Shown here: positions 22,925-28,747 of the stretch, one piece after another
Layout of the letters: the number at the start of each line of letters is the position of its first letter
Numbering within the stretch: the stretch's first letter is position 1
Source of the DNA: a virus
Length of the DNA stretch: 42,552 nucleotides
IMG/VR virus record: IMGVR_UViG_3300025128_000098
Span: 1 to 42,552 of that record
Direction: 5' to 3' (one strand)
Program-made: the position numbers and the translations under genes
Notes under the pieces: generated by a model
Told to the model about the DNA's origin: nothing
Database searches by the model: none
The model's input: the letters and a program-made list of their open reading frames with translations, nothing else

Positions 22925-23103
22925 ATTTATATTTGTGTGTATTTTCTGTGGATAAATGTGTGATTATTTGTTAATATTCTGTGGATAAGTCTGATAATTG
23001 TGTGTATATACTGTTAATATTTGATTTTATGCCCTCAATAAGAGGCGCAAGAGTTTATTTTTTATAAATTTTTTTTAAATTATAAAACAAAAAAAATAAA
23101 ATC
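22925..23103. other. Putative replication origin with two DnaA boxes, iterons and an AT-rich tract
   Basis: Two perfect DnaA boxes (TGTGGATAA, the complement of TTATCCACA) lie at 22947-22955 and 22980-22988. They are 33 bp apart (three helical turns), within a repeated 12-mer TTCTGTGGATAA. Two further 10-mers also occur twice: TTGTGTGTAT (22933-22942, 22998-23007) and TGTTAATATT (22969-22978, 23012-23021). A nearly pure A/T tract (23048-23103) follows, as expected for an unwinding element. This suggests initiation by host DnaA. No gene is present here. Confidence 0.6.
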
Positions 23104-23162
23104 ATGTATCCCCCAATGGCATCTAAAATTTTATAAAAATTTTGAGAACAAATGCAAGTGGA
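23104..23162. repeat. Left split inverted repeat of a 1.58-kb module
   Basis: It has two blocks: ATGTATCCCCCAATGGCAT (23104-23122) and GAGAACAAATGCAAGTGGA (23144-23162), separated by a self-complementary A/T hairpin. Both reappear inverted at 24563-24581 (19/19 identical) and 24663-24680 (18/19, one indel). The two ends enclose two genes and the structured RNA region. Confidence 0.85.
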
Positions 23163-23183
23163 GCGCTTTAAAAAGCGCAAAAA

Positions 23184-23281
23184 AATTCCTAATAATCCAC
23201 TGCTTAGTAAACAAACCGTATTTAATATTATATAAAAGGTGAGCGGTTGTACTGATTGCAGTATTTGGATTATTAGGAATT
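23184..23281 (-). repeat. 16-bp perfect inverted repeat with foldable 66-nt loop
   Basis: AATTCCTAATAATCCA (23184-23199) is repeated inverted at 23266-23281. The loop continues the pairing with interruptions (CTGC/GCAG, AGTA/TACT, AACCG/CGGTT), giving a ~98-nt imperfect hairpin. On the minus strand the 3' arm runs into seven T residues, so it may terminate the 23932-23293 transcript. It could equally be an origin-associated cruciform. A small GCGCTT/AAGCGC hairpin lies just beyond at 23163-23178. Confidence 0.65.
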
Positions 23282-23292
23282 AACATCATTCG

Positions 23293-23685
23293 CTAAGTTG
23301 TTTTAGCACGATCAGCATAGTACTGATTAGCTGAATCGAGGAACTTTTTAACGAACGCAACATTAAAGCTGTTGCTATTTTTAGCAAGATCAATAAGCTT
23401 ACTGACATCTCCTCGATTCATGTTCTCTGCCACCGTGTAGGTATTAAGAAGATGAATAGCGAATGATGAAGGCTTGCGGTTCCTACCTTGAAAGTAAGGA
23501 AAGTCGCTGGTTTTAGCACTAGCTATATGATTATGCCGTTTTAAGATCTTCGATTTCAAAGACTCTTTGTATAAATAAACCAGATAACTACACTGATCCA
23601 TTGTAGGTTCGTCTTTAGCAGACGTTTCGAAGATCGACTGGTGAACGGAACCGCCAGCCTCGGTTTTAGTTGATGATTTTGTCAT
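23293..23685 (-). CDS. Hypothetical protein (130 aa) inside the inverted-repeat module
   Basis: The start ATG 23685 has a GGGAG SD; a GTG three bases upstream is an alternative. The N-terminal ~30 residues are polar and probably disordered (STKTEAGGSVHQS). A helical, basic middle follows (YLVYLYKESLKSKILKRHNHIASAKTSDFPYFQGRNRKPS), then a helical C-terminus (KLIDLAKNSNSFNVAFVKKFLDSANQYYADR). It overlaps the upstream 88-aa gene by 20 nt, so the two are a coupled pair. The basic middle suggests nucleic-acid binding, possibly of the neighbouring RNA or origin. No family is recognised. Confidence 0.6.
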   Translation of the reverse strand: MTKSSTKTEAGGSVHQSIFETSAKDEPTMDQCSYLVYLYKESLKSKILKRHNHIASAKTSDFPYFQGRNRKPSSFAIHLLNTYTVAENMNRGDVSKLIDLAKNSNSFNVAFVKKFLDSANQYYADRAKTT

Positions 23686-23932
23686 CACATACTCCCATTA
23701 TAATCTCTTGATTAAGAGAAACCTGTCGATTAATAAAAGCTTCATCGTCAGCCGACAGACCTGATGACAAAACTGTAAGAACTAATTCGTCTTTGCCTAT
23801 GATGTCATTACTGGTTTTAAGAGCTAACCAGATTGCATGACTAGACAAGAACTCATAAGCTTCAACTATGCTGTCAAATTCAATGACATCTTGATCAGCA
23901 AAGACAAGGTGAATTTTTACTTTAGATTTCAT
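23666..23932 (-). CDS. Acidic hypothetical protein (88 aa) inside the inverted-repeat module
   Basis: An acidic, hydrophobic-patterned protein (HLVFADQDVIEFDSIVEAYEFLSSHAIWLALKTSNDIIGKDELVLTVLSSGL) with a strong SD (AAGGAG). A possible promoter lies just upstream (23961-23988). It overlaps the basic 130-aa gene by 20 nt; an acidic/basic coupled pair is typical of interacting partners, including toxin-antitoxin-like pairs, but nothing here proves that. It lies immediately downstream of the giant RNA region on the same strand. Confidence 0.6.
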   Translation of the reverse strand: MKSKVKIHLVFADQDVIEFDSIVEAYEFLSSHAIWLALKTSNDIIGKDELVLTVLSSGLSADDEAFINRQVSLNQEIIMGVCDDKIIN

Positions 23933-23960
23933 ATATACTCCTTATAAACATTAATAATTA

Positions 23961-23988
23961 ATTATACTATTCCCTACCGAAAACACAA
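23961..23988 (-). promoter_or_regulatory. Possible promoter for the 88/130-aa gene pair
   Basis: On the minus strand TTGTGT (23988-23983) and a perfect TATAAT (23966-23961) are 16 bp apart, 28 bp before the start codon. The -35 is only a partial match, and the element overlaps the last hairpin arm of the structured RNA. Confidence 0.5.
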
Positions 23989-24851
23989 CAATTATAATCA
24001 GCACGCGTTGCGTGAAGCTTTCCGAGCTTGTTTGCTATATATAACAAGCTGGAACGCAACTTCTTTTAAGTGCTGATTATAATTGTATTTTCTGAGCTTG
24101 TCAGATTTCAATGCGATATAAAAAGATGCACAACTCTGTGTGCTGTCTGCGACTGCTTTTTATATCTTTGACATTGAAATCTTAGAATTTTCATACTGGC
24201 TTTCAGCCAGGACTTACAAATTCTTGACAAGGCTCAGAAGTGTTTTCATCATGATAGTCCAACACTCACTAGTTTTCTTTGCATACAGTCTTCACAGATC
24301 AACAAGCCCAGTACGGCTTTTGATCCTATCAAATAATTTCAGAGAGTGATACGACCACGACGAAGGTCGAACGATGCTAATCGTGAGTAAAACCAAGGAA
24401 GTGGCTCTGAAATTATATTGAGAACTGTGAAGACGGTAAAGAAAATGTTGGACAAATATAGAAACAAAAGCCTACAAAGTCTAGCAACTTTGTAAACTTC
24501 ATATTAATTTACAGAGATAAGTGGTGTTTACAAAGGACTTTGTAGGCTTTTACCGTCAATATTCCACTTGCATTTGTTCTCCTGCCTAGGAATTTCAAAT
24601 ACTTAGAAGAACTTTGAAGGTATGTCTGGTTATTCTCCAAAGACTATGCAACCCTAGGCAGGATGCCATGGGGGATACATGGGTATATATGTAATACTCA
24701 TACAAAATTCTAACATTCATTTGTCAACCAGACCCGCCGACAACAAGCTGCCCTCAACCCAGAAGATTTATAACTTAACTATACTACATAGTGTGCGCTA
24801 CGCACGTTATATTTGTGTAGAAAAGAAGGAGGGTTTACCGGCTGGCTGCCT
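23967..24851 (-). ncRNA. Giant ornate structured non-coding RNA candidate (up to ~880 nt)
   Basis: There is no credible gene in this stretch, which is dense in perfect inverted repeats. (A) 23988-24004/24070-24086 (17 bp), enclosing 24007-24013/24054-24060 and 24025-24032/24043-24050. (B) A three-way junction: 24090-24103/24225-24239; 24103-24113/24172-24182 and 24115-24125/24156-24166 (11 bp each); 24184-24190/24218-24224 around CTGGCT/AGCCAG. (C) 24258-24264/24446-24452, 24273-24280/24438-24445, 24288-24297/24425-24434, 24333-24344/24405-24416, plus small hairpins. (D) 24466-24480/24537-24551 (15 bp) with 24488-24497/24526-24535. (E) 24581-24590/24653-24662. A strong promoter at 24858-24886 reads in from the right; arm A followed by a T-rich tract may be the 3' end. 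Size and multi-junction design recall GOLLD/ROOL phage RNAs; class membership is not established. Confidence 0.6.
24563..24680. repeat. Right split inverted repeat of the 1.58-kb module
   Basis: TCCACTTGCATTTGTTCTC (24563-24581) and ATGCCATGGGGGATACAT (24663-24680) are the inverted counterparts of the left end (23104-23162). Here the two blocks are separated by a larger hairpin closed by CCTGCCTAGG/CCTAGGCAGG (24581-24590 and 24653-24662). Confidence 0.85.
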
Positions 24852-24857
24852 AAGAAT

Positions 24858-24886
24858 ATTTTACAGTTGTTTTTCGGTTTTGTCAA
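24858..24886 (-). promoter_or_regulatory. Strong leftward promoter for the structured RNA / early block (TTGACA, 17 bp, TAAAAT)
   Basis: On the minus strand a perfect -35 (24886-24881) and TAAAAT (24863-24858) are 17 bp apart, matching 11 of 12 consensus positions. The predicted start is ~24851, about 920 nt before the first downstream gene, so most of the transcript is non-coding. It is back-to-back with the rightward late promoter at 24910. Confidence 0.75.
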
Positions 24887-24909
24887 GGAATATTTAATTT
24901 ATTTTTTAC

Positions 24910-24937
24910 TTGACAAACCTGATATTGGCTGTATACT
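24910..24937 (+). promoter_or_regulatory. Late promoter for the terminase/structural block (TTGACA, 16 bp, TATACT)
   Basis: TTGACA (24910-24915) and TATACT (24932-24937) are 16 bp apart in the shared CTTGACAAA...TATACTA context. Six bases separate the -10 from ATG 24944, so normal initiation would start the mRNA at or next to the start codon, giving a leaderless terS message. Confidence 0.8.
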
Positions 24938-24943
24938 AGATGT

Positions 24944-25363
24944 ATGAGTCAATTAACCACACTAAATCAAACAAGTACAAGGAAATTATCAGATAAACAA
25001 CAAAGTTTCCTAGATAACCTTGTAGAAACCAAGGGTGATGCCAAGCTTGCAGCACAAATGTCAGGCTATAAAAGCTCTCATTACCATTTATTAAAGAGTT
25101 TAAAGCAAGAAGTACTAGATATAACACAAGAAATACTGGCGCAGTCAGCTCCTAAAGCAGCTTTTAAGCTCTTAGAGATCATGGAGTCTGATAGACCCAT
25201 ACCTCAAGCAAGTAATAAGCTACAAGCAGCGCAATCAGTCCTAGATCGCGTGGGTGTTGTTAAAAGTGAACGCTTAGATGTGAACCATACGGCAGGCGGT
25301 GGTATATTTTTACTACCAGAAAAACGTATAATAGATGTAGAGGAAGTAAAAGATGCAGAGTGA
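24944..25363 (+). CDS. terS: Terminase small subunit
   Basis: A 139-aa protein with an N-terminal helix-turn-helix-like region (SDKQQSFLDNLVETKGDAKLAAQMSGYKSSHYHLLKSLKQEVLD), a helical middle (APKAAFKLLEIMES, QAAQSVLDRVGVVK) and a C-terminal GGGIFLLPEK typical of phage small terminases. It recognises the packaging site and delivers DNA to the large subunit, encoded 1.9 kb downstream. No SD precedes the ATG, and the promoter -10 ends 6 nt upstream, implying leaderless translation. It is the first gene of the late block. Confidence 0.85.
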   Translation: MSQLTTLNQTSTRKLSDKQQSFLDNLVETKGDAKLAAQMSGYKSSHYHLLKSLKQEVLDITQEILAQSAPKAAFKLLEIMESDRPIPQASNKLQAAQSVLDRVGVVKSERLDVNHTAGGGIFLLPEKRIIDVEEVKDAE

Positions 25364-25532
25364 TGATTATGAAATGTTTGTGGCTTGGTGTAGAAACTTA
25401 TACGATTCCAACTGCAAAGAAAGAAGAGAACACGGACAAGAACCTTACGAACACTTTGAAGACTATTATCATTTACACCTAAATTGGTTAAAAAACAAAT
25501 ACAACAATGAAGAAACCAGAACTAAACTTTAA
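25353..25532 (+). CDS. Small hypothetical protein (59 aa)
   Basis: ATG 25353 follows an AGAGGAAG SD inside the 3' end of terS. The product is charged and aromatic (MQSDDYEMFVAWCRNLYDSN, EHFEDYYHLHLNWLKNKY) and probably helical. Its end overlaps the start of the next gene by 26 nt. No family is recognised; its good SD supports it being real. Confidence 0.55.
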   Translation: MQSDDYEMFVAWCRNLYDSNCKERREHGQEPYEHFEDYYHLHLNWLKNKYNNEETRTKL

Positions 25533-25737
25533 ACATTTAAAAGAAACCAACGAAGGTTACTTTGAACACATGAGTGTTGCTATGTGGTACGCTGTTCGTT
25601 TAGGTTGTTTGGCGCTACGCATAGCCATACACGCAATTATTCCTTTTATATGGTTCAATACAATGGACTCTACACTTCGAAGGCTTGCACAAGATAAGAA
25701 CGACAGAGCCTGCCTAAGAAGCAGATACTTAAACTAA
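25507..25737 (+). CDS. DUF6356-like membrane protein (76 aa)
   Basis: It shows the pattern HLKETNEGYFEHMSVAMWYAVRLGCLALRIAIHAIIPFIWFNT, which I associate with DUF6356: a His-Leu-x-E start, a Tyr-x-x-His motif, a hydrophobic segment, and His-Ala-x-x-Pro. The single long hydrophobic stretch (residues ~24-50) should insert in the membrane. The C-terminus is basic. DUF6356 has no known function. Confidence 0.7.
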   Translation: MKKPELNFKHLKETNEGYFEHMSVAMWYAVRLGCLALRIAIHAIIPFIWFNTMDSTLRRLAQDKNDRACLRSRYLN

Positions 25738-25738
25738 G

Positions 25739-25948
25739 ATGCCTATTAAATTCAGACCGACCGAAAAAAGCTACGATAGACGTACAGGCAAAACCGCAGT
25801 CGTACGTCACTACATGAAAGCAATACCAAAGAAAGAACTGATAGATTACTTAAATAAAGACTCAGCGCCTAAGAAAAAAAAACACAAAGTAATAAAAGAA
25901 CTAGAACGCAGAGGAATTAAACTTACATGGAGAATTAAAGATGCCTAA
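25739..25948 (+). CDS. Basic hypothetical protein (69 aa)
   Basis: A Lys/Arg-rich protein (FRPTEKSYDRRTGKTAVVRHYMKAIPKKELIDYLNKD, KKKKHKVIKELERRGIKLTWRI) of a type common in marine phages. It is the first of a set of four consecutive very basic small genes. It probably binds nucleic acid, but the function is unknown. The end overlaps the next start by 8 nt. Confidence 0.65.
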   Translation: MPIKFRPTEKSYDRRTGKTAVVRHYMKAIPKKELIDYLNKDSAPKKKKHKVIKELERRGIKLTWRIKDA

Positions 25949-26207
25949 GAAAAAAGATTCAAGACTAACAAGAGCAGGAGTCAGTGGTTACAACAAACCT
26001 AAACGTACTCCAAAGCATCCAACCAAGTCGCATGTGGTTGTAGCAAAAGAAGGAGACAAAATAAAATTAATAAGATTTGGACAGCAAGGAAAAACTGGTG
26101 ACAGAACAAACACAGCACGTTCTAGATCTTTTAAAGCTCGACACGCTAAGAACATTAAAAAAGGAAAAATGTCTGCAGCGTATTGGGCAAACAAAGTAAA
26201 ATGGTGA
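25941..26207 (+). CDS. DUF6321-like very basic protein (88 aa)
   Basis: The C-terminal part SRSFKARHAKNIKKGKMSAAYWANKVKW matches what I know of the DUF6321 pattern; the N-terminus is basic and Pro/Gly/Ser-rich. With about a quarter Lys/Arg it should bind DNA or RNA. It is located in the late block, so it may be packaged or act at packaging. The function is not established. Confidence 0.65.
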   Translation: MPKKKDSRLTRAGVSGYNKPKRTPKHPTKSHVVVAKEGDKIKLIRFGQQGKTGDRTNTARSRSFKARHAKNIKKGKMSAAYWANKVKW

Positions 26208-26210
26208 TCT

Positions 26211-26405
26211 ATGCCTAAAAAGAAAACAACAAAAAAGAAATCAACAGTTAATAAAGCAGGCAACTATACTAAGCCTACTATGCGTAAAGCTTTGTTCAAA
26301 CAAATTAAAGCTGGATCAAAAGGCGGTAAGCCGGGTCAATGGTCTGCAAGAAAAGCACAAATGTTAGCTAAACAGTACAAAGCTAAAGGCGGAGGATATA
26401 AATAA
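26211..26405 (+). CDS. Very basic small protein (64 aa) with GQWSARKAQ motif
   Basis: A Lys-rich N-terminus (MPKKKTTKKKSTVNKAG) leads to a conserved-looking KGGKPGQWSARKAQMLAKQYKAKGGGYK end. GQWSARKAQ-type motifs occur in small phage and giant-virus basic proteins. It overlaps the next start by one base. It is likely nucleic-acid binding; the role is unknown. Confidence 0.65.
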   Translation: MPKKKTTKKKSTVNKAGNYTKPTMRKALFKQIKAGSKGGKPGQWSARKAQMLAKQYKAKGGGYK

Positions 26406-26671
26406 TGGCACTTAAAAAACCACAGAAGTCTTTAAAGAAATGGACTAAACAAAAATGGAGAACACCTAGTGGCAAAAAGTCTTCTGAGACTGGTGAGGTC
26501 TATGCGCCGTCAGCAAAAATTAAAAAGTTAAAGTCTACGGCATCAGGTCGTAAGAAACTAGCAGCAGCTAACAAAAAGAAAAGAGCAGCAACTAAAGCAG
26601 GCAAGCAACATGCTAAACACGGACTTCACAAAAAACGAACTACAAAAAAGAAAAAGAAAAAAGGTAAATAG
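26405..26671 (+). CDS. DUF5872-like very basic protein (88 aa)
   Basis: The pattern LKKWTKQKWRTPSGKKSSETGEVYAP...KKLAAANKKKRAATKAGKQHAKHG fits the DUF5872 type, with a poly-Lys tail (TTKKKKKKGK). Nearly 40% of residues are Lys/Arg. It resembles histone-like or protamine-like DNA condensers and sits between terS and terL, so a role in genome packing is plausible but unproven. Confidence 0.65.
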   Translation: MALKKPQKSLKKWTKQKWRTPSGKKSSETGEVYAPSAKIKKLKSTASGRKKLAAANKKKRAATKAGKQHAKHGLHKKRTTKKKKKKGK

Positions 26672-26673
26672 AT

Positions 26674-26886
26674 ATGAAAGATAATTTTGATAGAACAATG
26701 AACTTTTGGAACATAGGTTTGACTGATTGGTTTAAAATTAAGTTTCTTGGTTACGAAGAAGTTAAAGTACGTGCTAGAAATAAAAAAGGACATTTTGTAG
26801 CAGACGATCCTAAAACAAAAAAGAATGAAGCATACAAAACTGTAACTAAAAGAAAAAAGAAAAAATCTAATTTAATGCACCCATGA
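26674..26886 (+). CDS. Basic hypothetical protein (70 aa)
   Basis: An aromatic N-terminal part (MNFWNIGLTDWFKIKFLGYEEV) is followed by a basic tail (VTKRKKKKSNLMHP). Its stop overlaps the next start (ATGA). It may be an adaptor that binds both protein and nucleic acid; no family is recognised. Confidence 0.6.
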   Translation: MKDNFDRTMNFWNIGLTDWFKIKFLGYEEVKVRARNKKGHFVADDPKTKKNEAYKTVTKRKKKKSNLMHP

Positions 26887-27245
26887 CAAAGATTTGGAGA
26901 AAAAACGAGTGGGAACAACAGTTGAAAAATAATCCTGAAAATTGTATTTCAATTCCTAAAGGATTGGTTTTAAATATTCCTGAAGGATACATACGCAAAA
27001 AAAGCTCAACAGTTCCTTTTGGTTATAAAATAGACGAAGACTATCAAGGATATTTAAAACCTATACCAGAAGAGCTGCAGGTTTTACATGAAGTTTCAAC
27101 GGCTGTACACCGACAAGAAATAAGTCTTGGAGTAGGTGTAGACTGGTTAGAAGCAGAAACAAGGCGCACAATGTCACGTATGGGATTAAAAAAGCATGTT
27201 GATAAGATATACAAAAAACCTAATTCTTTACTTGACAAATCCTGA
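26883..27245 (+). CDS. Hypothetical protein (120 aa) just upstream of terL
   Basis: A soluble protein (WRKNEWEQQLKNNPENCISIPKGLVLNIPEGYIRKKSS) with a helical C-terminal half (LHEVSTAVHRQEISLGVGVDWLEAETRRTMSRMGLKKHVDKIY). Its last codons form the -35 of the promoter at 27232. Coupled to the previous gene by ATGA. The function is unknown. Confidence 0.6.
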   Translation: MTKIWRKNEWEQQLKNNPENCISIPKGLVLNIPEGYIRKKSSTVPFGYKIDEDYQGYLKPIPEELQVLHEVSTAVHRQEISLGVGVDWLEAETRRTMSRMGLKKHVDKIYKKPNSLLDKS

Positions 27246-27260
27246 ATAAGGGTCTATACT
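27232..27260 (+). promoter_or_regulatory. Late promoter at terL (TTGACA, 17 bp, TATACT)
   Basis: TTGACA (27232-27237) and TATACT (27255-27260) are 17 bp apart in the same CTTGACAAA...TATACTA context as the other late promoters. It spans the stop of the upstream gene; the -10 ends 2 nt before ATG 27263. Confidence 0.78.
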
Positions 27261-27262
27261 AT

Positions 27263-28744
27263 ATGACTAAGCTAACAAGATCTAAAACAAAACCTAAAGA
27301 TCGTATTAAAAGCTTGAAAAAGAGATTAGCGAACGCAGAACATAATCTCAAAAAGAAAGAATCTAAAGTTCTAGAAACAGATAAGATACAAGAACATTTA
27401 GATGAGACTGGATCTAAAGTGGCTTTTATGCCGAATGATGGTCCACAAACAGATTTTTTAGCTGCTGCAGAAAAAGACGTATTATACGGTGGAGCAGCAG
27501 GTGGTGGAAAAAGCTTTGCAATGCTTATCGATCCTCTACGTTATTGTCACGTTAAAGCGCATAGAGCCTTAATACTAAGACGATCAATGCCAGAGCTTCG
27601 AGAGCTAATAGATAAAAGCAGAGAACTTTATCCAAAAGCTTTTCCGGGAGCAAAGTTTCGTGAAGTAGAAAAACTATGGAACTTTCCGAGTGGAGCAAAA
27701 GTAGAGTTTGGATTCTTGGAACGAGATGCAGATGTATATAGATACCAAGGACAAGCATACAGTTGGATTGGATTTGATGAGATAACTCATTTACCAACAG
27801 AGTTTAGTTGGAACTACTTAGCCTCAAGGCTTAGAACAACTGATCCAAGTATAAAGACATATTTAAGATGCACAGCAAACCCGGGTGGTATTGGTGCGCA
27901 CTGGGTCAAGCAAAGATATGTTGAGCCTTCAGAACATAATAAAACTTTTGAAGGAGCAGACGGCTTAACCCGAAAGTTTATTCCTGCAAAGCTGGTGGAT
28001 AATCCATACTTAGCAGAGGATGGAGAGTACGAAAAGATGTTAATGTCGTTACCTCCAATCCAAAGAAAACAATTACTCGAAGGTAATTGGGATATAGCTG
28101 AAGGTGCAGCCTTCGCCGAGTTTGATCCTGAGATACATGTGATTGTTCCGTTTGGAATACCTGCTTGGTGGGAAAGAGTAAAAGCAATAGATTATGGCTA
28201 TGCTTCTGAAAGTTGTTGTTTATGGGGAGCTGTGGATCCCGAAGATAAGACCATCATTATATATAGAGAACTATACCAAAAGGGTCTTACAGGGGAAGCA
28301 CTCGCAGATGCAATAATTCAAATGGAAGAAGAAGAAATCAAATCTATTGGAGGTGTTCTAGACACCTCGGCTTGGGCAAAGACTGGTTATACTGGTCCGA
28401 CCATAGGTGAAATATTACAACAACGTGGTCACAAACTGCGAAGAGCAGATAAAAATAGATTAGCAGGTAAAGTACAAATACATGAATATCTTAAACAAAG
28501 TCATGTTACAGGCAGACCAAGATTGCAAATAACAAATACCTGTGTTAATTTAATAAGGGAACTACAAAGTATTCCTTTAAGTAAAACAAAGCCTGAAGAC
28601 GTAGATACAAATGCTTCAGACCACGCATATGATGCTTTGCGTTATATGCTTATGAGCAGACCAAGATTAGATAGTCCTTATGATAGGATGTTAGATCTAA
28701 AAAGAAATATATATGAGCCAGCAGACGGCGATTTTGGATATTAA
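27263..28744 (+). CDS. terL: Terminase large subunit (ATPase and nuclease)
   Basis: An N-terminal Lys-rich extension precedes the packaging motor. Walker A is GGAAGGGKS (76-84), Walker B is SWIGFDE (167-173), and TANPGG (204-209) fits the coupling motif. The RNase H-like nuclease has acidic residues at VKAIDYGYASE (Asp310), GVLDTSAW and DHAYDALRYM. It translocates DNA into the prohead and cuts concatemers. Length (493 aa) is normal. ATG 27263 has no SD and lies 2 nt after a promoter -10, so transcripts from that promoter would need a later start; ATG 27428 (MPNDGPQTDF) keeps all motifs. Confidence 0.96.
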   Translation: MTKLTRSKTKPKDRIKSLKKRLANAEHNLKKKESKVLETDKIQEHLDETGSKVAFMPNDGPQTDFLAAAEKDVLYGGAAGGGKSFAMLIDPLRYCHVKAHRALILRRSMPELRELIDKSRELYPKAFPGAKFREVEKLWNFPSGAKVEFGFLERDADVYRYQGQAYSWIGFDEITHLPTEFSWNYLASRLRTTDPSIKTYLRCTANPGGIGAHWVKQRYVEPSEHNKTFEGADGLTRKFIPAKLVDNPYLAEDGEYEKMLMSLPPIQRKQLLEGNWDIAEGAAFAEFDPEIHVIVPFGIPAWWERVKAIDYGYASESCCLWGAVDPEDKTIIIYRELYQKGLTGEALADAIIQMEEEEIKSIGGVLDTSAWAKTGYTGPTIGEILQQRGHKLRRADKNRLAGKVQIHEYLKQSHVTGRPRLQITNTCVNLIRELQSIPLSKTKPEDVDTNASDHAYDALRYMLMSRPRLDSPYDRMLDLKRNIYEPADGDFGY

Positions 28745-28747
28745 TAA

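Noticed and set aside
24222-24260. TTGACA at 24225 as a rightward promoter
   Set aside because: No acceptable -10 at 16-18 bp; the hexamer is part of a stem.
24140-24349. 69-aa ORF inside the structured RNA
   Set aside because: It spans several perfect stems, so its codons are dictated by pairing; no SD.
23104-24680. Insertion sequence
   Set aside because: The split inverted repeats look terminal, but no transposase or target-site duplication is visible.
24699-24727. Leftward TTGACA at 24727-24722
   Set aside because: The best -10 at 17 bp (TGTATG) matches only 3 of 6 bases.
23967-24851. Retron, CRISPR or tRNA cluster as explanation of the inverted repeats
   Set aside because: No reverse transcriptase is encoded nearby, there are no regularly spaced direct repeats, and no tRNA cloverleaf with a proper T-arm was found; a GTTCGA-like string at 24366 lacks matching stems.
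24679-24897. 72-aa rightward ORF before terS
   Set aside because: It crosses the right inverted repeat and the leftward promoter, has no SD, and its sequence does not look protein-like; the region is better explained as RNA/promoter DNA.
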